61,009 nucleotides of DNA from Pseudoalteromonas sp. BSi20652 (lineage in GTDB: Bacteria; Pseudomonadota; Gammaproteobacteria; Enterobacterales; Alteromonadaceae), in NCBI RefSeq assembly GCF_000239855.1, contig NZ_BADT01000028.1:1-61009 (forward strand), given 5' to 3'. A program made the position numbers and the translations under genes. Shown here one piece after another: positions 8,247-17,356 of this stretch. Position 1 is the stretch's first letter. Each line of letters begins with the position of its first letter. The notes beneath the pieces were generated by a model. That model had not been told where the DNA came from, searched no databases, and was given only the letters and a program-made list of their open reading frames with translations.

Positions 8247-11200
8247 CTAATTATTATTATCGTTTCTATACTGGTCAATTAACTCAATGACTAACGCATA
8301 GTTAAAGTTATCTATAGCTTCTTTGAGCTTAAATAAAGAGTGGTCTTTATCATATTGATTGATTTTTAGCTGTCTAACCAAACTGCTAGCAATTGGGCGA
8401 GCCGTTGATGCTAATGAATATATATTATCAATAACCGAGTCTTCGTTTTCTAGTTCATGTATCTGTATGTGTTCTTTTTTAAACTCATTAGCTATTAAAT
8501 ATTGTTTTATAGCACGAAGAGTAAGAGTTAATTGCTGATTAAAATTAGATAAGTTAATACTTTTCCCATCTATCAAGCTTTTCTCAACACTTAGTGCGTT
8601 TTGTTGTAGCAGTTCCAAGCCTAATGTGCCGGCCAATCCTTTGAGTGTATGTACTAGTCGAATTAAGCTTTCTAACTCTCCATTTTTGATTAATATATCA
8701 GCTTTAACCGAAAAGTCATTGTGATCGTTGACAAACTGAGTAAATAATTTAGTTAATAATTCGTCATTGTTTTCTAGGTTTTCTTTTGCCAGAGACAGGT
8801 TTATAGTGTTCAGAGGTTCGCTACTTTGCAGATGCTTTTCTATACATTCGTAAAACGCATCAAAAATAATCGGTTTTACTAAAAAGTCATCCATACCCGA
8901 TCTAAGCGCGGCTTTTTTATCATTAGGATCTGCGGCTGCCGTAATCGTAATTATGGGCGTTTTGTAGCCTCGCTCTCTTAATATTCTTGTGGCTTCTAGC
9001 CCGTCCATAACAGGCATTTGAACGTCCATAAAAATAATATCTATGTCATTTATCTCTACTTTATCTAATGCGTCACGTCCATTTTCGGCAATGATCACGG
9101 TCATATCTAATCTTGCTAAAAGGGCGGAGGCTATTTCTTGGTTAATTCTATTATCATCAACAACTAATGCATTAAAACCCGAGAATTTAGGGTGAGGCTT
9201 TAATTGCTTTTCTTTAAAATTATTTGGTGAAAGCTCTCTTAAAATTTCTACGTCACTATTTTTATTACCAATAATTATAATGTCTATATTTTCATTTTTT
9301 TCAATTGGTGCAGGGGACTCTTCATCGGTGATTAATAATATAAGGGTCAATTTTTCATTAGCGCTTTTATTTTGAGCGTACAGTTGTTGTAAAATAAAGT
9401 TATCGTTGATCTCTTTTTGTTCTATCGACATTATTACAATACTAAATGGGTTATTAGACTGAGACATTTTAGCAATGGCTCTTAATGGTTCTTGTGTTGT
9501 TTCTGTTGTTATATTTATATCACTTAGCAAGTCCGTTAATTTTTTAATTTGCTCATTATCAGGGCTAATTAATAAGGCGTGTTTTTTAAGCTTTTGTTGT
9601 TCAGATAAAGTAAAGGGTAGAGTAAAGAAAAACTCGCTACCTTGATTAATCGTGCTCCTTACTTGTATATCTCCGCCTAGCAATTTAGTTAATTGTTTGC
9701 TTATAGTGAGTCCTAAACCGGTCCCCCCGTACTTTCTTGTTGTGCTTGAATCACCTTGCGAGAAAGATTGGAATATAATTTTTGATTGCTCTTGCGTCAT
9801 CCCAATACCCGTGTCTTTTATACTAAAGCGTAGGTTTATTGTTTTTTCGTGTTGAGATGTCGCTTCTATAATTAATGATATTTCACCATGCTCAGTAAAC
9901 TTAATTGCGTTACCTACACAGTTATTTATTATTTGGCTTAAGTGCATTGGATCGCCAATAAGTTCAAGTCCTGCATCAACGTGTAAAGTAAAATTTAATA
10001 ACAAGCCTTTTTGCTTGGCATTTGTTGAGAATAAATTTTGAACGTTAGAAACAATAGTATGTAAGGTAAAAGGGATTCGCTCTAACTGGACTTTTTCCGA
10101 TTCAAGTTTAGAAAAATCTAGAATATTATTTAGAATATATAATAAATTTTGAGCACTTGAAAAAGCTTTATCTGCATAGTGTTTTTGCCTTGAGGGAAGC
10201 TCGCTGCTTTGTAAAAGTTGCAACATACCTAATATGCCATTCATTGGGGTGCGAAGTTCATGGCTCATATTAGCTACAAAATCTATTTTTGTTTTATTGG
10301 CTTTATCGGTTTGCTCTATAGCATTTGTTAGATCTGCATTCATTACTTCCATTTGAGAATTTAATACGCGGGTTTCGTTGAGTAGCTCTTTAGTTTGCTT
10401 ATTTTTTAAATATAAAGCGTTAGCTGCCTCTATTACCGACGCTATTTCAGTTTGATTTTGGCTGTTATTTGAAATAGTTACTGGCTTTTCGTTATTCATA
10501 TCTTTAAGTAACAAAGTGAGCTGAGTAATCGGTTTTATAACCGATCTAAAAATAAAATAGCTTAAAAATAAAATGATTAACATAATTAAAACGGCAAATA
10601 TATTTGCCTGTTCTGTATTTTTTGTTAGTTGGGTGCTTAATTGCTCTCTTGTTTTGGTTAGTTCATTTTTTCTATATTTTTAATTTCATTAGTTAAATAC
10701 AGCAATTCGTTTTCTGTGCCTGTTAGTACTACGTTTACAGAAAAAGTGTAGTTACGGGTGAGTAATACAAGTTGGTTATAAGCTTGTTTTAAGCTTACTG
10801 TTTTATTGGAATAGGATTCATCAATTACAGAGTTACTCGTTAGCTTTTTATGTAAGTGATTTAAGTTTTGTTTTACATTTTGTGCTTCATCAAAATTAGG
10901 TTTATAGAGGTAGCTAATAATTGCGTGTTTTAAATTACTTATTGTGAGTAAAACATCGTTAAAAATAACTTTATTATCATTGTTTGAAGACTCTTCTAAA
11001 TCACTAATTTTTACTTGTAGGTCATCAATAGGCTGTTTGAACTGAGTAGTGTAAAGGTGTTCGCGTTTTTGTCTGTTTACGACAACTTGGTCAAATGTAT
11101 CTTGGTAATTGTTTAAATACTCGCCAAGGCGTATTAGTGAGTTTTTGTACTCAGGGGTGTCGTTTAGCGTGTTTTCTTTTAGTTGCTTAAGATCTAGATT

Positions 11201-11464
11201 TGCCTTATTTGAATAAAAATTAAATTTGGTAATCGTATTTTCATTTGCATTGTCGATAAATGAAACTGCATGCCCTTGCAAAGAGATAATATCGTTTTCT
11301 AAGTTGTTCACAGCTTCACTTTGAATAAGCGCGTTATGCTGCAACTTTTGCAATTTAAGTAAAAACGTTTGCGAATAGTTAAACAAATAGCTTTGTAAAA
11401 GAAGTAATCCAATCAGCGAACACAAAGCTAATATTATTTTTGATTTAATTGAATTTATTATCAT
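8247..11464 (-). pseudogene. Hybrid sensor histidine kinase (TM-periplasmic-TM-HAMP-HisKA-HATPase-REC-Hpt), frameshifted as sequenced
   Basis: Two reading frames together make one TorS/BarA-like kinase. The upstream part (11464 to 10658, 268 aa) has a TM helix near residues 8-28 and a long helical periplasmic sensor. The downstream part (ATG at 10583, 778 aa) begins in the second TM and carries HAMP, HisKA (NMSHELRTP, His108), N-box (220-229), DTGIGM (257-262), GGTGLGL (286-292), a degenerate receiver-like stretch (335-460), a receiver (D520, K570) and Hpt (His645 in HTLKG). Codons between the two (ELTKTREQLST...) are open in the downstream frame. Adding one A to the T6 run at 10666-10671 (plus strand) restores a continuous protein of about 1,070 aa. 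The start ATG overlaps the stop of the binding-protein gene by one base (TAATG). Confidence 0.85.
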
Positions 11465-12726
11465 TATCGGCTAATTAACTCATACCATTTTTGCAGGCTG
11501 TAGTCGTAGGTTGGCATAACTGTATTCCATACTGCTACATTGCTAAAGCGTTTGTGGTAACTACCGCCATTACGCTGTTCACCTGCTTTTACTGATACGT
11601 CGCCATTTGTGTTGAATAAATCTATGTTAGTTGCTTTTCCGCCGTACCAGTAATCCCATTCAGCCGAAGATAGGAGTAGTTTAGAGCGTTGTGGATTGCT
11701 AATGTAATAACCTTGGCGGGCAATAAATGCACCAGGCCAGCCTGAAAGCCACCAATTCATATAATCGTAAGCTGCATCTTTTACGCTATTTTGTGTTTGT
11801 GACGATAAACACATAACACCATGCCAGCCTCGGTAGCCTTCTTTTGGGGCTGCAAAACGAACATTTATATTTTGGCTGTTTAACGCAGAGACGGCAGGTG
11901 AAAACATACTTTCTATATGGGCTCGCTTACTTTTCATAAACTCAATCGACTCAGGAACCGAGTTCCAATAGCCACTAAAGTGACCTTGGCGTTTAAAGTC
12001 GAGTAATATACTAAACAGCCTATCAAGTTCTGGGCGGGTCATCGCGCCTATATCATTAAATTTTATAAGCCCTTTACTTTGTGCAGCTAGGGCTAGGTCA
12101 AATAATCCAATGGTAGGCGCATTTACGATAGCTACTTTACCTCTATTGCCCTCATCAAGTAACCAGCTCCAGCTTTCTGTTTCGTATGCTATACCGGGCT
12201 TAATAAAATCTGTGTTGTAACCAAAAGAGTCTACATTATGCACGTAAGGTAAAAAGCTAATATGATCGCTTTCTTGTGCGCTTAATGTGCCATCGGGTTG
12301 AACATTTAATAATTTATAGGGGGCATCACCTGCACCAATATTTGCAGTTTCGGTTAGTTTTCCGGTTTTAGTAAGTGGGTTTATTTCACTAAAGTAGGTG
12401 AGTCGTTTTTTTTCTATTGGCTGTATTGAGCCTGCATTCCAAAGTACATTTATACTATTGGACCATTGCTCGTATAAATCAAAAGAACTTGGGTCCATTG
12501 ATGCCTTTTGCAAAACAGCAGCGCTGCCTGCTGGAGTAAATTCTATATTAATCCCTAAGTCACTCATCGCTTGCTTGCGGATAGCCTCTTGGAGTGTTAC
12601 ATGTGTACCAAGTACTCTTAATGTGACTTTTTTTCGGGCAAAAACATAAGGCGCATGTGTAATAGCGCTTGCGGTTAAGCCTACAACAGCAAGTTTTTTT
12701 AGTGTCGAGCGTTTAAGGTTATCCAT
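11464..12726 (-). CDS. PotD/PotF-like periplasmic substrate-binding protein of a sensory operon
   Basis: A 420-residue extracellular solute-binding protein resembling polyamine/iron-type (cluster D, SBP_bac_1/8) binding proteins. Residues 1-30 are a signal peptide. The n-region reads KRSTLKK, a lysine-arginine variant of the twin-arginine motif, and cleavage is expected after VFA. Family-like landmarks are FGYNTDFI, SWLLDEGNRGKVAIVNAP, SPAVSALN and GWHGVMCL. There are no permease or ATPase genes nearby; the next gene is a hybrid kinase starting one base inside the stop codon. I infer that it presents a ligand to that kinase, as NspS does for MbaA in Vibrio cholerae, rather than feeding a transporter. 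The ligand (a polyamine or other small cation) is not determined by the sequence. Confidence 0.82.
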   Translation of the reverse strand: MDNLKRSTLKKLAVVGLTASAITHAPYVFARKKVTLRVLGTHVTLQEAIRKQAMSDLGINIEFTPAGSAAVLQKASMDPSSFDLYEQWSNSINVLWNAGSIQPIEKKRLTYFSEINPLTKTGKLTETANIGAGDAPYKLLNVQPDGTLSAQESDHISFLPYVHNVDSFGYNTDFIKPGIAYETESWSWLLDEGNRGKVAIVNAPTIGLFDLALAAQSKGLIKFNDIGAMTRPELDRLFSILLDFKRQGHFSGYWNSVPESIEFMKSKRAHIESMFSPAVSALNSQNINVRFAAPKEGYRGWHGVMCLSSQTQNSVKDAAYDYMNWWLSGWPGAFIARQGYYISNPQRSKLLLSSAEWDYWYGGKATNIDLFNTNGDVSVKAGEQRNGGSYHKRFSNVAVWNTVMPTYDYSLQKWYELISR

Positions 12727-12897
12727 TCTAAACCTAAGGTTTTACTTCGTATGGTATTTTATAGCTAAGAAATCGTACAGGCACAAGTGGAATGGATAGT
12801 ATAAAGGTGTGTGATGTTAATTTTCAAAATTATTATAGATGGATTGAATAAGAGAAAAATGATTAGATAGAGTGGTAATTTTATAGAAGTAGGAAAG

Positions 12898-12973
12898 TGG
12901 TGGAGCTAAGCAGGATCGAACTGCTGACCTCCTGCGTGCAAGGCAGGCGCTCTCCCAGCTGAGCTATAGCCCC
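12898..12973 (-). tRNA. tRNA-Ala (anticodon UGC)
   Basis: The minus strand folds as a 76-nt tRNA. The acceptor GGGGCTA pairs with TAGCTCC (one G-U), followed by discriminator A and an encoded CCA (12898-12900). The D arm has GCTCAGCTGGGAGAGC, the anticodon loop CTTGCAC gives TGC, and the T arm is CAGCAGTTCGATCCTGCTT-like. It stands alone between the sensory operon and the lipoprotein gene. Confidence 0.97.
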
Positions 12974-13139
12974 ACATTCCTAAGTTACATATAATGTAAC
13001 TGCTTGACTGCTGAGTTCCAAGCGGGACGAACTTTAAGTTTTTTTATAAATTTGGTCAAGTATTTTTTCGTAAATTTTCACTGTTTACGTCAATTTTTGT
13101 TAGACTCGGCCTAATTCAAAACTAAAACGATAAAAAACA

Positions 13140-13535
13140 ATGAAAAAATGTGTTCTAGCGCTTATGGTTTTACTCGCTGGCTGTGCGTCAAATGATGGCC
13201 CTCCATTTGAAATAAATAATAAACAGTTTCACGAAAAGCAAGATGAGAAAGGCAATAAGCTTTTCGCTTATGTTGTTTCGGTAAAAGCTAAGCATCGTGA
13301 AAACTTTAACTTAGATCGTGGTCCTAACAAGAGACCAAGTCGTGGTGAGGTTAAGCAGTATATAGAGAAAGAGCATTTTGAAGAATCGAGCATTTTGAAG
13401 TTACAGCTAGAAGACCAAGCAGTTGAATTATTAAATCAAGAGCTAAAAGATCGTAAGTATTGCGATAACAAGCATGAAGTCAATGACGTTATATGGCGAG
13501 ATTTGAGTGTACAACTAAGAGGGCGTTGTTTGTAA
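13140..13535 (+). CDS. Small predicted lipoprotein of unknown function
   Basis: A 131-residue protein with a type II signal peptide: basic MKK start, hydrophobic core and lipobox LLAGC (Cys15). It should be a membrane-anchored lipoprotein; Ser16-Asn17 after the cysteine gives no Lon-avoidance Asp at +2. The rest is hydrophilic and charged, with two C-terminal cysteines (YCDNK and GRCL), and matches no domain I recognise. The next gene starts one base after its stop (TAATATG), so it is cotranscribed and probably translationally coupled with the tRNA-editing gene. A functional link between the two is not evident. Confidence 0.75.
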   Translation: MKKCVLALMVLLAGCASNDGPPFEINNKQFHEKQDEKGNKLFAYVVSVKAKHRENFNLDRGPNKRPSRGEVKQYIEKEHFEESSILKLQLEDQAVELLNQELKDRKYCDNKHEVNDVIWRDLSVQLRGRCL

Positions 13536-13536
13536 T

Positions 13537-14037
13537 ATGTTGGCTGATAAAACTAAGTTAGCAGAGCTTTTGGCGCACCTAGATATTAATTACGATGTAA
13601 TAGAACACCCGCCGCTTCATACTAGTTTAGCGGCTGATGAGTTTATGGTTGAACGCCCAGGTACTCGCCTTAAAAACCTATTCTTACGCGATAACGAAGG
13701 TAAGCGACATTTTTTAGTTATTACAGCACATGACAAGCAACTCGACTTAAAGTCACTATCAAAGCAGCAAGGACTTTCGCGTTTGGGTTTTGCATCGAGT
13801 AAGCGCCTAGCAACGTTTTTAAAAGTGGCGCCCGGATGTGTATCAATGTTGGCTCTTTTAAACGATAGGCAAAGCGAAGTGAGCTTATGGGTTGACCAAG
13901 ATATTTGGGGTGGTGATTTGTTTCATTGTCATCCGTTTGAAAACACCCAAACATGGTTGCTTAGTAAAGCTGACTTAAACACATTTTTTAATCACACAAA
14001 GCATCAACCGCGCGTTGTATTTTTACCCTCAAAATAA
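13537..14037 (+). CDS. YbaK/ProX-family aminoacyl-tRNA deacylase (prolyl-tRNA editing)
   Basis: A 166-residue stand-alone editing domain of the YbaK/ProX superfamily. Members hydrolyse mischarged tRNA-Pro in trans (Ala-tRNA-Pro for the ProXp-ala subgroup). The sequence shows the N-terminal YDVIEHPPLHTS segment, KNLFLRD, a lysine in the HDKQLDL stretch, the SRLGFASSKRL segment and a GCVSMLALLND stretch; this layout resembles the ProX/PrdX subgroup more than classic YbaK (Cys-tRNA-Pro). Length is typical (about 165). It follows the lipoprotein gene by one base, and its last 34 bases overlap the 3' end of the convergent MFS gene. Substrate specificity is inferred from resemblance only. Confidence 0.85.
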   Translation: MLADKTKLAELLAHLDINYDVIEHPPLHTSLAADEFMVERPGTRLKNLFLRDNEGKRHFLVITAHDKQLDLKSLSKQQGLSRLGFASSKRLATFLKVAPGCVSMLALLNDRQSEVSLWVDQDIWGGDLFHCHPFENTQTWLLSKADLNTFFNHTKHQPRVVFLPSK

Positions 14038-15152
14038 GCCCATAAAATTAACGATAAACCACATAAGCAAACTGCAAGTAGCGTAAACATAAACGCTGTT
14101 TGCCCATGATGTTGGTATACCACACCGGGTAATAACGACCCTAATGCACCACCACTGTAATAAAACGATACATATCCGCCATTGGTTACACTTGGTGGGG
14201 CTTTACTTATTTTATTAACGAGTGGCGCTGCAGTTGAATGGATTACAAACATTGCCCCACAAAACAAAGTAAATGCGATTAAAAATAAGCTAAGCTGGTG
14301 GCTCATTAATAAAATAATACTCGCACTATAAAAACTAAATACCGCAGTTAATAAATGCCAAGGCGAAGGGACTTTTTTAAGTAACCATGGTGCAGCAATA
14401 GAGGCGAGGGCACCAATTAAATAACCACTGTAAACTAAACCTATGTCTCGAGTATTGGTAATTAAAAACGTGTTTTGTAATATAAACGGTAAGTAATTAA
14501 GTAGTGCAGCGAAACAAAAAAACATACAAAAAACGGCGCCGTAAACTTTAAGTACAGCGCCTTCTTTAAGTTGTTTAATGTAATCGAGTGGGGAGAGTTG
14601 CGACTGTTTAGCTGGGTTTGTAAAGCGAGAATGCTTAATTGTCAAAGCTAAGCAAATAAGCATAAAAGCAATTACGTAATAAAAGCTCTGCCAATTCCAT
14701 AAGTCGCTAAACAAAGCTGCAAGCATACGACCAAAGTAACCGCCAACTATACTGCTACCAATATAAAGGGTCATATTTTTTTGAAGTGTATCAGCGCTAT
14801 AACTCATGCTTATATAGCTTGTCATTGCTGTTAAAGCTGCGGGGAGCGTCAACCCCTGTAAAAATCTGACTAATAATAAAAGCTCAAAGCTAGGTACATA
14901 AATAAAAAGTAAGCAACTAAAGCCTAAAAGAACCATTGCAATACGTAGAATTAGTAGTGGATTTATTTTTGCTAAAAATAAACCATAAACGAGCGGGGCA
15001 ATGGCTAAGGGCAACATAGTTGCAGTCATTAAGCTGCCAGCTACCGCAGGTGCTACATTAAATTCGCTCGCAAAAAGGCTAAGTAGGGGTTGTGGGGCAT
15101 AAAGCACAAAAAATATAAATACCGAGCAAACGAGTAGATGAGGTAAACGCAT
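14004..15152 (-). CDS. MFS transporter (YnfM-like)
   Basis: A 382-residue major-facilitator protein with about 12 hydrophobic segments in two halves and a cytoplasmic loop near residues 185-200. Family hallmarks are FVLYAPQPLL in helix 1, RFLQGL in helix 4 and the GSLLPG region late in the protein. The overall pattern resembles YnfM/arabinose-efflux-type drug or sugar exporters, but the substrate is unknown. The gene is monocistronic, and its 3' end overlaps the convergent deacylase gene by 34 bases, an unusually tight arrangement with no room for a separate terminator. Confidence 0.82.
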   Translation of the reverse strand: MRLPHLLVCSVFIFFVLYAPQPLLSLFASEFNVAPAVAGSLMTATMLPLAIAPLVYGLFLAKINPLLILRIAMVLLGFSCLLFIYVPSFELLLLVRFLQGLTLPAALTAMTSYISMSYSADTLQKNMTLYIGSSIVGGYFGRMLAALFSDLWNWQSFYYVIAFMLICLALTIKHSRFTNPAKQSQLSPLDYIKQLKEGAVLKVYGAVFCMFFCFAALLNYLPFILQNTFLITNTRDIGLVYSGYLIGALASIAAPWLLKKVPSPWHLLTAVFSFYSASIILLMSHQLSLFLIAFTLFCGAMFVIHSTAAPLVNKISKAPPSVTNGGYVSFYYSGGALGSLLPGVVYQHHGQTAFMFTLLAVCLCGLSLILWAYFEGKNTTRG

Positions 15153-15350
15153 TCTATGGCTTGTGCATTTGCTGATTGGTTGCGTGGTATTGTATTAAAA
15201 ATTGCTTTTAATTCATAATTAAAACCATAGTCATTGCGCTATATCGTGGTTTGTTTTAATTAGTTTGTTAGATTAATGTCGATAGCGCTGTTATTTGAAC
15301 TCGTTGGTGATTAAAATAGCGATAATATTAGTTTTTAGTGGAACAAAGTC

Positions 15351-15890
15351 ATGGGTTCATTACAAGACCAATTGCTTCAAGCAGGATTAACAACATCGCA
15401 TAATGCTAAAGTTGCTAAATCAGAAAAGCGTAAGCAACAAAAAAAGCAAAAGAAAGGGGCTACTAGCAACCCAAGTGATCTGCAAAAGCATATTCAACAA
15501 ACCAAGCTAGAGCAGCAAAAAAAAGCTGAAGAGCTTAACCAAACACGCCAAGTGAGCTTAAAGCAACGCGAACAAGAAGCGCGTGTTAAACAAATTTTAG
15601 AGCACCACAACCAAGATGCTATTCGTGGTGAGCGCACATTTAATTTTACTTATCAAAACAAAGTAAAAAATATCGACGTGAACGAGAAAACGCAAAAAGC
15701 GTTATCGGGCGGTCGTTTAGCTATTTGTGTACTAGAAGGGCAATTTTACGTTTTAGACGACGAACCAGCACGCAAAGTGGCTGAAGTTGACGAAAAGTAT
15801 ATTGTTTTTCATGTAGAGCCAGAAAACAAACCAAAAGATGAAGATGACCCGTACGCAGATTTTGAAGTACCAGATGATATAGTGTGGTAA
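15351..15890 (+). CDS. DUF2058 (YaiL-type) nucleoprotein/polysome-associated protein
   Basis: A 179-residue soluble protein matching the DUF2058/YaiL family. The N-terminus MGSLQDQLLQAGL is followed by a highly basic, lysine/glutamine-rich helical region (about 20-85). A compact C-terminal domain (about 90-165) contains RGERTFNFTY and VLEGQFYVLDDEPARKV, and the tail is acidic and ends near DDIVW. The function is not firmly established; the basic arm suggests nucleic-acid binding. It stands alone, with 183 bases to the next gene. Confidence 0.85.
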   Translation: MGSLQDQLLQAGLTTSHNAKVAKSEKRKQQKKQKKGATSNPSDLQKHIQQTKLEQQKKAEELNQTRQVSLKQREQEARVKQILEHHNQDAIRGERTFNFTYQNKVKNIDVNEKTQKALSGGRLAICVLEGQFYVLDDEPARKVAEVDEKYIVFHVEPENKPKDEDDPYADFEVPDDIVW

Positions 15891-16073
15891 TAAGTTATTA
15901 AGGGTAAGCTCATTTTTATTTGCTAAAGTATATAAAAGTGAGACAGAAACGAGTTAGCGTTTTTTGGTTAAGTTGATCGTCTAGCGTCGTTTCGTACGTA
16001 TGCTTTTTATTTGATTGTTTACTACAATCAATAGAACAGTTTTTCTAACCGTCAAAAAAGAAGAGTAAATACA

Positions 16074-16397
16074 ATGAGCAAGATGAAAACACTACTATTA
16101 GGTGCGGGTATTACTTTAGCCGCAAGCTTCTCTTTTAATGCAGCAGCTGCCGATGGCGCTGCGCTTTATACCGCTAAAAATTGTCAAACCTGTCATGGCG
16201 CTGAAGGTAAAGCACCAATTATGGGTATGTACCCTAAATTAAATGGTCAAAACAAAGACTATTTAGTAGCGCAAATGAAAGACATTAAGTCAGGTGCACG
16301 TAATAACGGTATGACCATGGCAATGAAGGCAATGGTTGCAACGGTAACTGATGAAGAGTTTGAAGCTATTGCAGATTACCTAGCTAACGTAAAATAA
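16074..16397 (+). CDS. Periplasmic class I c-type cytochrome
   Basis: A 107-residue monoheme cytochrome c. It has a Sec signal peptide (about 1-25, cleaved near AAA|DGAAL), a heme site CQTCH at about 37-41 and a probable axial methionine in the NNGMTMAMKAM segment. The C-terminal helix (EEFEAIADYLANVK) is the standard cytochrome c pattern. Size and the ADGAALYTAKNCQTCHG start resemble cytochrome c-553/c4-half proteins that carry electrons to terminal oxidases. The gene is monocistronic with its own terminator. The exact partner is unknown. Confidence 0.9.
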   Translation: MSKMKTLLLGAGITLAASFSFNAAAADGAALYTAKNCQTCHGAEGKAPIMGMYPKLNGQNKDYLVAQMKDIKSGARNNGMTMAMKAMVATVTDEEFEAIADYLANVK

Positions 16398-16443
16398 TGT
16401 ACGCAGTTATACCATTTTAATGCAATTGGTATTTTAGTTTTAT

Positions 16444-16476
16444 AAACAGCCACACAATAGTGTGGCTGTTTTGTTT
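16444..16476 (+). terminator. Terminator of the cytochrome c gene
   Basis: A 12-bp stem (16444-16455 with 16460-16471), AATA loop, followed by a T-rich tail. Confidence 0.9.
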
Positions 16477-16562
16477 GGTGTTTGCTATAAAATAGAGACT
16501 GCTTTAGACTTCTAAACATCTGTTCGTACAGGTCAATAATGTACGTTTTTAAAAGGCTTATT

Positions 16563-17330
16563 ATGTTTGATTTACCCCAACTCGATTTAAAAAATAAAGT
16601 ATCAGCACAAGAGTGGCAACTGCGTATTGATTTAGCCGCGTGTTATAGACTGGTAGAGCACTTTCGTTGGGGGGATTTAATCTATACGCATTTATCGGCA
16701 CGTTTGCCTGGCACCGATCATTACTTAGTAAATGCCTTTGGTTTAACCTTTGATGAAGTAACTGCGTCTAATTTATTGAAGGTCGACTTAGACGGCAACA
16801 TTATTGACGATACGCCATTTAGTATTAATCCTGCCGGTTTTACCATTCATAGCGCTATCCACGAGGTACGCGAAGACGCGCATTGTGTTATTCACCTTCA
16901 TACCAAAGAAACAATAGCAGTCGCTACACAAAAAAATGGTTTATTACCGCTTAGCCAGTATTCAATGTTTTCACTGCCATCGCTTTCTTATCATGGCTAT
17001 GAAGGGCTTGCAGTAAACGACGACGAGCGAAAAGTGTTGCAAGATGATTTGGGCAGCACTAACCATATGTTATTGGTAAACCACGGTGGCTTAACGGTAG
17101 GCCCAACGGTAGGTGATGCGTTTATGCGCTTTTATGATTTACAGCGCGCGTGTGAAATACAACTAGCGCTACAATCAAGCTCGCAAGAAGTTATTGAAGT
17201 GCCGCAACCTATAATCGACAATATTTATAATCAAGCAAACGTAGTACACAGTGGCAGTACTGGCGGGCAACTTGCGTGGCCTGCGATGTTACGTAAAGCG
17301 TACCGACTTGACCCTAGTTTTGCAAAATAA
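16563..17330 (+). CDS. Class II aldolase/adducin-family protein
   Basis: A 255-residue class II aldolase fold. Zinc-type histidines are visible in VIHLHTKET and LVNHGG. The YTHLSAR segment (in place of the usual TxxNxS/GN phosphate-binding motif) and the GDLIYTHLS context resemble the adducin-like, non-fucose-phosphate branch. It could be an aldolase, epimerase or decarboxylase acting on a sugar-acid intermediate. An in-frame ATG lies 24 bases upstream, but ATG 16563 is preceded by AAAAGG at a good spacing. It is separated by 26 bases from the dehydratase gene, which suggests one operon. Confidence 0.83.
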   Translation: MFDLPQLDLKNKVSAQEWQLRIDLAACYRLVEHFRWGDLIYTHLSARLPGTDHYLVNAFGLTFDEVTASNLLKVDLDGNIIDDTPFSINPAGFTIHSAIHEVREDAHCVIHLHTKETIAVATQKNGLLPLSQYSMFSLPSLSYHGYEGLAVNDDERKVLQDDLGSTNHMLLVNHGGLTVGPTVGDAFMRFYDLQRACEIQLALQSSSQEVIEVPQPIIDNIYNQANVVHSGSTGGQLAWPAMLRKAYRLDPSFAK

Positions 17331-17356
17331 CCCATAACGGTTAATAAGGAATTTTA

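Noticed and set aside
10658-10671. Programmed -1 ribosomal frameshift in the kinase gene
   Set aside because: The run does not give a good X XXY YYZ heptamer in the right frame, no downstream stimulatory hairpin is obvious, and several unrelated genes in the window show the same kind of homopolymer break.
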